Source: Chamaelirium japonicum
Lineage: Eukaryota; Streptophyta; Magnoliopsida; Liliales; Melanthiaceae
Direction of reading: 5' to 3'
DNA length: 64,000 bases
Assembly (NCBI GenBank): GCA_947650365.1
Contig: OX393549.1
Span: 30,037,209-30,101,208, forward strand
The position numbers and the translations under genes are program-made. Positions 35,901 through 45,469 of this stretch are shown here, piece by piece. Positions within the stretch are counted from its first letter, which is position 1. The number at the start of each line of letters is the position of its first letter. A model generated the notes under the pieces. That model saw only the letters and a list, made by a program, of their open reading frames with translations, did no database searches and had not been told where the DNA came from.

Positions 35901-36813
35901 CGTCGAAGTGCTGAAACTTTGGCGGCTGGAATCCGACTGGGAAGCGTAGCTGCTGGATCCTCGTAGTGTAGGGCTTCGAGTATGCCGCCGTGATCGGAGG
36001 AAGGCCACTGCCGTGAGAACGCATCATGTCGGCTATCAACGCTTGGACTTGCTGAGCATTCATCGTTGCCGTTGCTGGAGGTTGAGTGGCCGCCGAGGCT
36101 GGCGCCGGGTAGACGACTTCCAATGGGACGGGAGCCGAGGAGAGCGCTGGAGTAACTGCTTGAATCGTCGGAGCGACTTCTGCAGGAGCGGGAGTTGAAG
36201 ACGGAACTGGAGCGGCTACCGGAGAAGCGACGGGTTGGCTAACTGCTGCAGCGTCCTTTGCGCTTAGCTTCTGGAGCAGAGCGTTGATGTGATGATCCTT
36301 CTCCTCCATTAGCCGAGTAATCTGCGCCATGTGCTCGTTCATCTGCATGACTTGGAGCTGAAGAGCGGTCGGAGGGTGGTGACGGAGAACGCCTCGGTGT
36401 TGCATGTTCGCATCCTCGCCGTCATCATCTGAGACGTAGTTACGCCGACTTGCTTCTGGCTGATGATTGATGTTTGCCCCCTGCAGAGGAGGTGCAACGT
36501 CTGCTGGAGAACCCGAACTGGTTCGGGGTTGGGGCTGGTCCTCCCCAAACTTCTGGACATGGGCTCCAGGATCGAGGCTCGTTTCTTCATGCACCAGGGC
36601 CTCGTCGGCGCTTTGGCGAGCATCTTCGGTAGTAGCTTCTGGCACGAAGATGTCCGCAAGAGTCCGTGTACGCCGAGTGTAGACGCGCACCATTGGAGGA
36701 GCATCACCCTCCGGATTTACTGGATCACCGTGTCGGAGTAGAGGAGACTCGGCGATTGGTGAGAGGCTTGGAGCAAACGCATCGTTGTTTGTTCCGGCCA
36801 TTGCAAACTTCAA
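29728..36813 (-). CDS. Tat-A Gag-Pol polyprotein (Gag-PR-RT-RH-aRH-start of IN)
   Basis: A single 2361-codon frame; the start may be the ATG at 36813 or the in-frame one at 36801 (MAGTNND). Order by residue: Gag capsid-like domain from about 303 (FDGKGNPRQHVAHF); variant zinc site CKYHRVVNHPIERC at 566-579 (C-x2-H-x4-H-x4-C); a duplicated 68-residue segment in 670-820; aspartic protease with DCGS at 1042-1045 in place of the common DTG/DSG; RT with FMDGSSGYNQI and YVDD at 1737-1740; degenerate RNase H; second RNase H from about 2030 (FFDGAAGQD, then E, then GDSQLV, then QQADALAN); first half of the integrase zinc site. One base appears lost around 29921-29927, so the last ~66 residues are out of frame. 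Protease and RT are fused without stop. It drives replication in virus-like particles. Confidence 0.93.
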   Translation of the reverse strand: MKFAMAGTNNDAFAPSLSPIAESPLLRHGDPVNPEGDAPPMVRVYTRRTRTLADIFVPEATTEDARQSADEALVHEETSLDPGAHVQKFGEDQPQPRTSSGSPADVAPPLQGANINHQPEASRRNYVSDDDGEDANMQHRGVLRHHPPTALQLQVMQMNEHMAQITRLMEEKDHHINALLQKLSAKDAAAVSQPVASPVAAPVPSSTPAPAEVAPTIQAVTPALSSAPVPLEVVYPAPASAATQPPATATMNAQQVQALIADMMRSHGSGLPPITAAYSKPYTTRIQQLRFPVGFQPPKFQHFDGKGNPRQHVAHFIETCNNAGTYGDEMVKQFVRTLKGNAFDWYVDLPAGTIDSWDQMEREFLNRFYSTRRTVSMIELTAVKQRKDEPVIDYIDRWRNLALNSRDRLSEDSAIEMCTQGMHWGLLYILKGIKPRSFEELATRAHDMELSLANRGDSKNKDFLKIEKKDKPPATKPKQVNVADVASTSKPLKIVGKPDQKKGVAIPPPPPPRQRMTLEELEAKEYPFPDSEVSSMFDQLLQEKMIELHPSKRPEQMHRVDDPLFCKYHRVVNHPIERCFVFKERIMALAKQGKIEIDSGEVATANMTSITFGSFSPVLVAARRSMPKLRLNRQASIAKSTSQPKISKRRQRTPAFSEEETPLPWGQSSLTPAPLPSNDTSQRALQRRYEQGDPEVGLLGQPSGKFDYYVLYSRPPSVSINEIKPTGWESEDTPVEPREEQVPSSQAMSQRALRERYEQGDPEVGLLGQPSGKFDYYVLYSRPPSVPIEEIKPTGWGSEDEQVEPPEEQVSSKKPVAADDHHPSEGESTDEEAWVMLPRRRKPWQEKKLKQDRVMRGFTKRKTYKKKSKTPGRKAFKVPPASRDDILQQSLPEPTTLQEFFPDHFLPVDQHVKVSCCMVEVHEVSERKNEGETSEEGDSTDEGDDSNDGGTAAHDEAILHMPLVEALHLPKKARLAMAAALADPDSYKRKRKDDQKGKAVASCDAAITFSDEDLQLGTRLHNRPLYVSGYIKEKPVNRILLDCGSAVNIMPIQTMRQLGITDDQLSPSQLVIQGFNQGGQSTVGIIRLKLSIGPLDTTVLFHIIDCRTSYRLLLGRPWLHENGIIVSTWHQCLKYYEEGVERCIVADDKPFNEAEAHLADAKFYQAKGLVAEVLPAKTPRAQKIEEVNKEKTPLPGNPVPSSDEARPKVQGTPKPGQRMRISFEPRAMQHTPLPIQTAPVLRLAPQWLRKSERSPSTPTRKLAPTLSQANVITLQEMTVPLPSLAEAPNPSRPVESADLEPLGFKPEGSWGQNTAKLLFRAGYNEESAMGTLPPAATPHGMTRTQARLFQNGEQIPPNRRGIGSSQAPLVIRTATKKNFTSNYIEARIVDEAAEGSIISDALSTYLSHPDSRRRRRRARCQALFRKQTRGGKDWSNRKRTSVFERLGPVKHSKKKSVFDRLEMPIEDFISTPTHPPMAAVHHISITEPDNGETSTSDDELPDAPPVLEEGGQSTVDDLKEINLGTETEPRPTFVSTLLTPEEEAAYIKLLKEYRDVFVWSYKEMPGLDPKIAVHQLSVKHGASAIKQGQRRYRPELIPQIEGEVNKLIEAGFIREVKYPTWISSVVPVKKKNGQIRVCVDFRDLNNACPKDDFPLPITELMVDATTGHEVLTFMDGSSGYNQIRMAPKDEELTAFRTPKGIYCYKVMPFGLKNAGATYQRAMQKIFDDILHQNVECYVDDLVVKSKKKSAHLQDLELIFRRLRRYQLRMNQLKCAFGVSSGKFLGFVVRHRGIEIDQSKIDAIVNMPVPKTVRDLRGLQGHLAYIRRFIANLAGKCHPFSRLMKKGAPFTWDEACQEALQNIKAYLLKPPVLSAPVQGRPLILYIAAQEQSLGALLAQNNELGVETACYYLSRTLVGAELNYSPIEKVCLALIFATKKLRHYMLAHTIRLVSKADPLKYIMSRPVLSGRLAKWALLLLEFDITFVPQKAVKGQALADFLAEYPLPAEWELSEDLPDEEVFSVDIAPSWKMFFDGAAGQDIAGAGVIFVTPDNEILPFSFLLSEACSNNVAEYQALLIGLELADEMNLQGLEIFGDSQLVIQQVLGAYEVNKEDLVPLHARAVKLLEKLKAVSIQHVSRNLNQQADALANLAATLPFPDERSLVVPVCRRFVVIEKEGPPEVPVQTNAVHVLEIKEQDWRQPLVEYLVHGKLPEDPKRKSDIRRRSLRFYHFNGELYRRSYDGTLLRCLAKEEAEAALEEVHAGICGSHQSGPKLHFRVRRMGYYWPTMIKDSLEYARSVKLAKCTGTTFVNLRSLYTQQSRLGPSTDGVLTSSVLCPNHPSNISTSWRQRTTSPSGLKRYR
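34378..34785 (-). repeat. 204-bp tandem duplication inside Tat-A gag
   Basis: Two in-frame copies (about 34582-34785 and 34378-34581, edges ±10) each encode about 68 residues with SQRAL, RYEQGDPEVGLLGQPSGKFD and EIKPTGW. TTGCTCGTAT at 34741 corresponds to CTGCTCGTAT at 34537, an offset of 204. The copies are still very similar in DNA. Confidence 0.88.
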
Positions 36814-36848
36814 GCAGCTTCTTCAACCGTACGGATGAAAGGAGAAGA

Positions 36849-36867
36849 GGTCCCACCGGGCGTGCCA
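36849..36867 (-). other. Tat-A primer binding site
   Basis: Minus-strand TGGCACGCCCGGTGGGACC lies six bases inside the 5' LTR. The TGG start fits pairing with a tRNA CCA end; I cannot assign the tRNA with certainty. Gag starts only 36-48 bases further on. Confidence 0.8.
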
Positions 36868-37644
36868 GAAATCTGTATGCGCAAAAAAGGTACGGGTCGG
36901 CTTTATTGCACAAAACGAGATTACAATTGTGGCCGGGACCCGGGTTGCTCGGGTGTAGCGAGTCCGGGTTGCGGCGAGTTTTGATCAGGGGATTGTGGGA
37001 AAGATCTTCTGGGGGATCCCTTTGATCCGCGTCTCCACGTGGTGTTCGTGCGAGAGCTCTGAAAGGGCTGCCCAGGACAGGGGTTTTACAGGGAGAGGGT
37101 TTTGGAGAGGCTAAGGAATGTCCACCGTTGCTTTGTCCCTTCCGTGCTTCGCGCTTTCTCGGCTAGGGGGTTTTCGGCTTCGTTCCTCGGTCTTCGCGTC
37201 TTCCTCGTTCCTTGCTTGACCTCGGTGTCCTTGATCATCGGTTCGCGGCGTCGATCTAGCTTTTGGCGTTGGCTTTGGCTTTGCTCCGGCGTGGCTCTGG
37301 CTTTTGCTTTGCTTCGGCGCTTGCACTTGGACGTAGCTGGGAGAGACTTGCGATGCTTTCGTTCTTCCGGACTTCGCGTCGTATCGGCTAGAACGTGCGG
37401 TGCTTTTGCTCGTGGCCGGCGTAGTCGCTTGGCTTTGGCACTTGCGTTGCTTTGGCGTGAGCTTTACTGGGGCTTTGCTTTGGCTTCTTGCGTTGGCTTT
37501 AGCTTTGGCGTCAACTCGATCTTCTTCTTCGAACGACGTGGGCTACTTCTCCAGTGCTTCGACGGTTTACGTATCGACTGGACTTCTCTTCTTCTCCGGG
37601 CTTCTTTGGCGTGATCGGAGTCGAAGAATGCTTTCGAAGATGGT

Positions 37645-38295
37645 GGGGGTAGCACCGATCTCCGTGCGATGGTTGTGGAGTCGGCTTTTGTTGATGAAGA
37701 CGACGAGGGTAGCGACGGTCTCCGTGCTACGGTTGTAGCGTCGGCTTTTGTTGATGAAGACGACGAGGGTAGCGACGGTCTCCGTGCGACGGTTGTAGCG
37801 TCGACTTTTGTTGATGAAGACGACGGGGTAGCGACGCTTCAGACGATCTGCTCCAGGCTTTCTTCTTCGTGGATGGGGCAGGCGTTAGTCGAAGACGACG
37901 GGGTGATGACGCTTCGCTTCTCTCCTCCGGGCTTTGGGGCTTGATCGGGATCGAGGATTTGTTGGAGCCGACGGGGTAGTGCCGCTCCTCTTCTTCTCCG
38001 GGCTTTTGAGCTTGATCGGAGTCGAAGCTTGTTGGAGACGACGGGGTAGTGCCGCTCCTCTTCTTCTCCGGGCTTTTGGGCTTGATCGGAGTCGAAGCTT
38101 GTTGGAGACGACGGGGTAGTGCCGCTCCTCTTCTTCTCCGGGCTTTTGGGCTTGATCGGAGTCGAAGCTTGTTGGAGACGACGGGGTAGTGCCGCTCCTC
38201 TTCTTCTCCGGGCTTTTGGGCTTGATCGGAGTCGAAGCTTGTTGGAGACGACGGGGTAGTGCCGCTCCTCTTCTTCTCCGGCCTTTGCTTCTGGC
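37645..38295. repeat. 60- and 70-bp arrays in Tat-A 5' LTR
   Basis: Counterparts of the arrays at 22640-22835 and 22921-23290, same copy numbers, offset near 15005 bp. Unit starts of the 70-bp array: 37976, 38046, 38116, 38186, 38256. Confidence 0.9.
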
Positions 38296-38536
38296 GTCTT
38301 CGGAGTCGAAGGGTTCTTCTTCTCCGAGCTTTCTTCTTCGTGCACGGAGTCGAAGGGATGATCTTCGTGTGCAAGGGCCTTCACATTGATGAGGACTTTC
38401 AGTAAGCCGATCCCTCGGGACAGGCTTGACTGTGCCTCGTGAAGCCTTGGGTCGATGAAGAAGCGTCTCCTCTTCTGCAGAGCTCTGGCGTTTCGTCTTC
38501 AATTTCCCGACCATTTTTTCCTTCCCCCACCCCCTC

Positions 38537-38544
38537 TATTTATA
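38537..38544 (-). promoter_or_regulatory. Tat-A promoter TATA box
   Basis: Minus-strand TATAAATA in GCCTATAAATAGAGGGGG. Transcription would start roughly 30 bases downstream, near 38507, giving a U3 of about 630 bp. Confidence 0.72.
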
Positions 38545-39137
38545 GGCAAAGAGGTGGGGAGAGAGATATGGAAACTTTTTAATTTCAAATCCCTTTTGTA
38601 TCTCTCTCATAATTACCCGGATTTTATTCATCCATTGATGAAGGGAATAACATTTGATTGTTTTCCTTTTCTGGCGGGTGCAATTATGGCTGGACTTTGC
38701 GCACGAAATCGATGGCGATCGGGCGCTTCGTCTTGTGCGTCGGATCGAGGGATCGGCGCAGATCCGCGCGTGTGCAGACGTCATACGCTACCTCCCCCCG
38801 CGCATGGCGGTATTCTTTCCTTTTCTTTCTTTTCTTTCCTTTTCTTTTCTTTCCTTTCTTTTCTTTCCTTTTTCTTTTCTTTCTTTTTCTCCCCTTTCCT
38901 TGCAGGGCCGGCCGGCCCCCCATGGGGTTCGGGTCCTACTAGGGCCGGCCCCATGTGGCTCGGGTCCTAGTAGGGACCGGCCCCCATGGGGTTCGGACCC
39001 TAGTAGGGGTCGGCCCCCCTTGGCGCATGGGGTCCGGGTCCGCATCGGCGCGCGCGAGTCGGGTCCGTGTGTCGGGTTTGCATCCGCGTTGGCACACGTG
39101 AGTCGGGTTCGGGTCCGACGAAATTCGTGTGTCTACA

Positions 39138-39142
39138 CATTC
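39138..39142. repeat. Tat-A target site duplication, right (CATTC)
   Basis: Matches 21850-21854; the satellite continues with GTACGATCC. Confidence 0.92.
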
Positions 39143-42100
39143 GTACGATCCATTCTAATCCATTCGTACGATCCATTCTAATTCATTCATACGATCCATT
39201 CTAATTCATTCATACAATTCATTCTAATTCATTCGTATGAGCTATTCTAATCCATTCGTACGATCCATTCATACGATCCATTCTAATTCATTCATACAAT
39301 CCATTCTAATTCTTTCACACGATCCATTCTATTTCATTCGTACGATCCATTCTAATTCATTCGTACGATCCATTCTAATTCATTCATACGATCCATTCTA
39401 ATTCATTCTAATTCATTCGTACGATCCATTCTAATTCATTCGTACGATCCATTCTAATTCATTCGTACGATCCATTCTCATTCATTCGTATGATCCATCC
39501 TAATTAATTCGTACGATCCATTCTATTACATTCATACGATCCATTCTAATTCATTCATACGATCCATTCTAATTCATTCGTACGATCCATTCTAATTCCT
39601 TCGTACGATCCATTCTAATTCATTCGTACGATCTTTTCTAATTTATTCGTATGATCCATTCTAATTCATTCGTACGATCCATTCTAATTCCTTCGTACGA
39701 TCCATTCTAATTCATTCGTACGATCCATTCTAATTCATTCATACAATCCATTCTAATTCTTTCACACGATCCATTCTAATTCATTCGTACGATCCATTCT
39801 AATTCATTAGCACGATCCATGCTAATTCATTCGTTCGATCAATTCTAATTCATTAGCACGATCCATTCTAATTCATTCGTACGATCCATTCTAATTCATT
39901 CGCACGATCCATTCTAATTCATTCATAGGATCCATTCTAATTCATTCATACGATCTATTCTAATTCTTTCGCACGAATGTAACCATTCTAATTCATTCGC
40001 ACGAATGTATCCATTCTAATTCATTCGTACGAATGAATTAGAATGGATCGTACGAATGAATTAGAATAGATCGTACGAATGAATTAGAATGGATCGTACG
40101 AAGGAATTAGAATGGATCGTATAAATGAATTAGAATGGATATATTCGTGCAAATGAATTAGAATGGATCGTATGAATGTATTAGAATGGATCGTATGAGT
40201 GAATTAGAATGGATCGTATGAGTGAATTAGAATGGATTGTATGAATGAATTAGAATGGATCATACGAATGAATTAGAATGGATCATATGAATTATTTAGA
40301 ATGGCTCGTACGAATGAATTAGAATGGATCGTACGAATGAATTAGAATGGATCGTACGAATGAATTAGAATGGATACATTCGTGCGAATGAATTAGAATG
40401 GATATATTCGTGCGAAAGAATTAGAATAGATCGTATGAATGAATTAGAATGGATCCTATGAATGAATTAGAATGGATCGTGCGAATGAATTAGAATGGAT
40501 CGTACGAATGAATTAGAATGCATTCGTACGATCCATTCTAATTCATTCGCACGAATGTATCCATTCTAGTTCATTCGTACGATCTATTCTAATTCATTTG
40601 CATGGATCGTGCATTCGTACAATCCATTCTAATTCATTCGTAAGATCCATTCTAATTCATTCGTACGATCCATTCTTATTCATTCGTACGATCCATTCTA
40701 ATTCATTCGCACGAATGTATCCATTCTAGTTCATTCGTACGATCCATTCTAATTCATTCGTACGATCCATTCTAATTCATTCATACGATCTATTCTAATT
40801 CATTCATACAATCCATTCTAATTCTTTCACATGATCCATTCTAATTCATTCGTACGATCCATTCTAATTCATTCGCACAATCCATTCTATTTCATTCGTA
40901 CGATCCATTCTTACTCATTCGTATGATCCATTCTAATTCATTCGCACGAATGTATCCATAATGGATCATACGAATGAGTAAGAATGGATCATACGAATGA
41001 AATAGAATGGATTGTGCGAATGAATTAGAATGGACCGTACGAATGAATTAGAATGGATACATTCGTGCGAATGAATTAGAATGGATCGGACGAATGAATT
41101 AGAATGGATCGTACGAATGAATTAGAATGGATCGTACGAATCAATTAGAATGGATTCATTCGTCCGAATGAATTAGAATGGATCATACGAATGAGTAAGA
41201 ATGGATCGTACGAATGAAATAGAATAGATTGTACGAATGAATTAGAATGGATCCTACGAATGATCGTACGAATGAAATATAATAGATTGTACGATCCATT
41301 CTAATTCATTCGCACGATCCATTCTAATTCATTTATACGATCCATTCTAATTCATTCATACAATCCATTCTAATTCTTTCACACGATCCATTCTAATTCA
41401 TTCGTAGGATCCATTCTAATTCATTCGTGCAATCTATTCTATTTCATTCGTATGATCCATTCTTACTCATTCGTATGATCCATTCTAATTCATTCGGAAG
41501 AATGTATCCATTCTAATTTATTCGTACGATCCATTCTAATTCATTCGTACCATCCATTCTAATTCATTCGTACGATCCATTCTAATTCATTCGTCCGATC
41601 CATTCTAATTCATTCGCACGAATGTATCCATTCTAATTCATTCGTACGATCCATTCTAATTCATTCGTACGATCCATTCTAATTCATTCGTAAGATCCAT
41701 TCTAATTCATTCGTACGATCAATTCTAATTCAATCATACGATCCATTCTAATTCATTCGCACGAATGTATCCATTCTAGTTCATTCGTACGATCCATTCT
41801 AATTCATTCGTACGATCCATTCTAATTCATTCGCACGATCCATTCTAATTCATTCATACGATCCATTCTAATTCATTCGTACGATCCATTCTAATTCATT
41901 CACACAAATGTATCCATTCTAATTCATTCGTACGATCCATTCTAATTCATTAGCACGATCCATTCTAATTCATTCGTACGATCCATTCTAATTCATTCGC
42001 ACGATCTGTTCTTATTCATTCGCATAATCCATTCTAATTCATTCGCACGAATGTATCCATTCTAATTCATTCGTACGATCCATTCTAATTCATTCGTACG

Positions 42101-44616
42101 ATCCATTCTAATTCATTTGTATGATCCATTCAAATTAATTCGTATGATCCATTCTAATTCATTCGTACGATCCATTCTAATTCATTCATACAATCCATTC
42201 TAATTCATTCGCACGAATGTATCCATTCTAATTAATTCGTACGATCCATTCTAATTCATTCGTATGATCTATTCTTATTCATTCGCACGATCCAGTCTAA
42301 TTGATTCGCACGATCCATTCTAATTCATTCGCACGAATGTATCCATTCTAATTCATTCGTACGATCCATTCTAATTCATTAATATGATCCATTCTAATTC
42401 ATTCGTACGATCCATTCTAATTCATAAGCACAAAGGTATCCATTCGTACGAATGAATTAGAATGGATCATATTAATGAATTAGAATGGATCGTACGAATG
42501 AATTAGAATGGATACATTCGTGCGAATGAATTAGAATGGATCGTGCACGAATGTATCCATTCTAATTCATTCGTACGATCCATTCTAATTCATTAATATG
42601 ATCCATTCTAATTCATTCGTACGATCCATTCTAATTCATATGCATAAAGGTATCCATTCTAATCCATTCGTAGGATCCATTCAAATCCATTCGTACGATC
42701 CATTCTAATTCATTCGTACGATCCATTCTAATTCATTCGCTCGAATGTATCCATTCTAATCCACTCGTATGATCCATTCTAATCCATTCGTACGATCCAT
42801 TCTAATTCATTCGCATGAATGTAACCATTCTAATTCATTCATTTGATCCATTCTAATTCATTCGTACGATCCATTCTAATTCATTCGTCTGATCGATTCT
42901 AATTCATTCGCACGAATGTATCCATTCTAATTCATTCGTACGATCCATTCTAATTCATTCGTACGATCCTTTCTAATTCATTCGTAAGATCCATTCTAAT
43001 TCATTCGTACGATCCATTCTAATTCATTCGTACGATCCATTCTAATTCATTCGCACGAATGTATCCATTCTAGTTCATTCGTACGATCCATTCTAATTCA
43101 TTCGTACGATCCATTCTAATTCATTCGCACGATCCATTCTAATTCATTCGTACGATCAATTCTAATTCATTCGCACGATTGTATCCATTCTAATTCATTC
43201 ATACGATCCATTCTAATTCATTTGTACGATCCATTCTAATTCACTCATACGATCCATTCTAATACATTCATACGATCCATTCTAATTCTTTTGCACGAAT
43301 ATATCCATTCTAATTCATTCGTACGATCCATTCTAATTCCTTCGTACGATCCATTCTAATTCATTCGTACGATCTATTCTAATTCATTCGTACGATCCAT
43401 TCTAATTCATTCGTACGATCCATTCTAATTCCTTCGTACGATCCATTCTAATTCATTCGTACGATCCATTCTAATTCATTCGTACGATCCATTCTAATTC
43501 ATTCGTACAATCTATTCTAATTCATTCGTACGAATGGATATATTCGTGTGAATGAATTAGAATGGATCATACGAATGAGTAAGAATGGATCGTACGAATG
43601 AAATAGAATGGATTGCACGAATGAATTAGAATGGATCGTACGAATGAATTAGAATGGATCGTGTGAAAGAATTAGAATGGATCGTGTGAAAGAATTAGAA
43701 TGGATTGTATGAATGAATTAGAATGGATCGTATGAATGAATTAGAATGGATCGTGCGAATGAATTTGAATGGATCGTACGAATTCATTCTAATTCATTCA
43801 TACAATCCATTCTAATTCTTTCACACGATCTATTCTAATTCATTCGTACGTGCCATTCTAATTCATTAGCACGATCCATGCTAATTCATTCGTTCGATCA
43901 ATTCTAATTCATTCGTACGATCCATTCTAATTCATTCATACAATCCATTCTAATTCATTCGCACGAATGTATCCATTCTAATTCATTCGTACGATCAGTT
44001 CTAATTCATTCACAAAATCTATTCTAATTCATTCATACGATCCATTCTAATTCATTCACACGAATGTATCCATTCTAATTCATTCATACGATCCATTCTA
44101 ATTCATTCGTACGATCCATTCTAATTCACTCATACGATCCATTCTAATACATTCATACGATCCATTCTAATTCATTTGCACGAATATATCCATCCTAATT
44201 CATTCGTACGATCCATTCTAATTCCTTTGTACGATCCATTCTAATTCATTTGTACGATCCATTCTTTTTCATTCGTACGATCCATTCTAATTCATTCGCA
44301 CGAATGTATCCATTCTAGTTCATTCGTACGATCCATTCTAATTCATTCGTACGATCCATTCTAATTCATTCATACGATTTATTCTAATTAATTCATACAA
44401 TCCATTCTAATTCTTTCACATGATCCATTCTAATTCATTCGTACGATCCATTCTAATTCATTCGCACAATCCATTCTATTTCATTCGTACAACCCATTCT
44501 TACTCATTCGTATGATCCATTCTAATTCATTCGCACGAATGTATCCATAATGGATCATACGAATGAGTAAGAATGGATCGTACGAATGAAATAGAATTGA
44601 TTGTGCAAATGAATTA
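39143..44616. repeat. 23-bp satellite array between Tat-A and Tat-B
   Basis: Same monomers and 28-bp variants. Strand blocks by eye: forward to ~40035, reverse to ~40520, forward to ~40955, reverse to ~41290, forward to ~42440, short reverse to ~42545, forward to ~43530, reverse to ~43785, forward to ~44545, reverse to the insertion. No gene seen. Confidence 0.96.
41035..44200. repeat. Higher-order satellite repeat, copy A
   Basis: From GACCGTACGAATG onwards, this segment follows the order of variants and strand switches seen at 57540-61370 (copy B). Copy A lacks about 580 bp present in B (about 58985-59553 of B), at the junction near 42440. With Tat-B removed, the two copies would be direct neighbours, starts about 3587 bp apart. 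Confidence 0.75.
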
Positions 44617-44621
44617 GAATG
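44617..44621. repeat. Tat-B target site duplication, left (GAATG)
   Basis: GAATG before TGTGGGGG; repeated at 57535-57539. Confidence 0.92.
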
Positions 44622-45354
44622 TGTGGGGGAAAATCTTCATGCCGACCCGAAGACTTTCGCAACACCAGTCAATTGAAGTTGGAATGGAAGATTGTTGACG
44701 TCGAAGATCGTTGGTCGATCTATTGATTGCAGTTGAAGCCTTTTGATATGTAGATATAGAGATGTAATCAGAAAGAATGTTTGACACGAGAAGTGATCTC
44801 GGAGTTCAGCCGAAGCCTACGTCTCCGTGCTATAGGGTGCAACCCGAATTTACTAACACTTTTGGCGAAGTAATCTCGACAGGCCGAGTGCTACTGAAGC
44901 CTCTTTGATCTCTTCAAAGACAAGAAGATGATCAAGTAGAGGTGAAGGGTGAGAAGATAGAAATTCCGGAGCTCTGGTTCTGAAAATCAGATCTCAGAGT
45001 GGAAATCAGAAATTCTGGGATCCTTTTACATTCGAAGGTTTTGCTATTTATAGGATTCTCTGGTGGTAAATGGCGGTTTCTACTGCAGCATCTGGGGATC
45101 TTCCAGGTAAAGTTGGTGGGCCCCGCTACCGTCTTCCGGGGGATTCCGCAGGCTCTCGGTCCCACCAGGCGGGGCCGGTTGGTCCCGTGGTAGTCCTCAT
45201 GGGCCCACCAGGCAGGGCCGGTGGGTCCCGTGGTAGTCTTCGTGGGCCCACCAGGCAGGGCCGGTGGATCCCGTGGTAGTCTTCGTGGGCCCACCAGGCA
45301 GGGCCGGTGGGTCCCGTAGTAGTTGGAAAACTTCTGCCAAAATTTGCACCCACA
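44622..45354 (-). repeat. Tat-B 3' LTR
   Basis: 733 bp, one 43-bp unit shorter than the other LTR. It contains the TATA copy TATAAATA (minus, 45045-45052) and a GC-rich 43-bp minisatellite. Confidence 0.93.
45158..45330. repeat. 43-bp minisatellite in Tat-B 3' LTR
   Basis: Units containing GGGCCCACCAGGCAGGGCCG start at 45201, 45244 and 45287. The 5' LTR holds one more unit, which accounts exactly for the 43-bp length difference between the LTRs. Confidence 0.9.
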
Positions 45355-45368
45355 GTTACCCCCTCCAA
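45355..45368 (-). other. Tat-B polypurine tract
   Basis: Minus-strand TTGGAGGGGGTAAC directly before the 3' LTR. Confidence 0.87.
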
Positions 45369-45469
45369 GTTAGCTAGGGTTCGTTCTGGCTGGCTTGGAT
45401 TTGGTGCAAAAAACAGTAACCCCCTGTCTAGAAAAGGCACAAAGAAGCTTGTCGAAATGTTAGTATAAA

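Larger units (their letters stand above)
21855..39137 (-). mobile_element. Tat-A: Tat-lineage Ty3/gypsy LTR retrotransposon, 17.3 kb, near intact
   Basis: Bounded by LTRs of 2278 and 2264 bp that begin TGTATGCGC and end TCTACA on the plus strand, with 5-bp duplications CATTC. In minus orientation the order is 5' LTR, primer site, gag-pol, a 4.8-kb segment with an antisense spliced gene, polypurine tract, 3' LTR. A second RNase H domain after the degenerate one, an integrase without chromodomain, and an antisense gene before the 3' LTR together mark the Tat clade. The LTRs differ by about eight substitutions and one 14-bp indel near 22260, so the insertion is recent. The only coding break seen in gag-pol is a one-base shift in integrase. 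Confidence 0.95.
36874..39137 (-). repeat. Tat-A 5' LTR
   Basis: 2264 bp, near identical to 21855-24132 apart from a 14-bp shorter GGCTTT run near 37275 and about eight base changes. U3 runs from 39137 to roughly 38507; the long R/U5 part holds the 60- and 70-bp arrays. Confidence 0.94.

Noticed and set aside
21855-39137. Endogenous plant pararetrovirus
   Set aside because: LTRs, target duplications, primer site, purine tract and an integrase with D,D(35)E are present; no movement or coat protein is seen.
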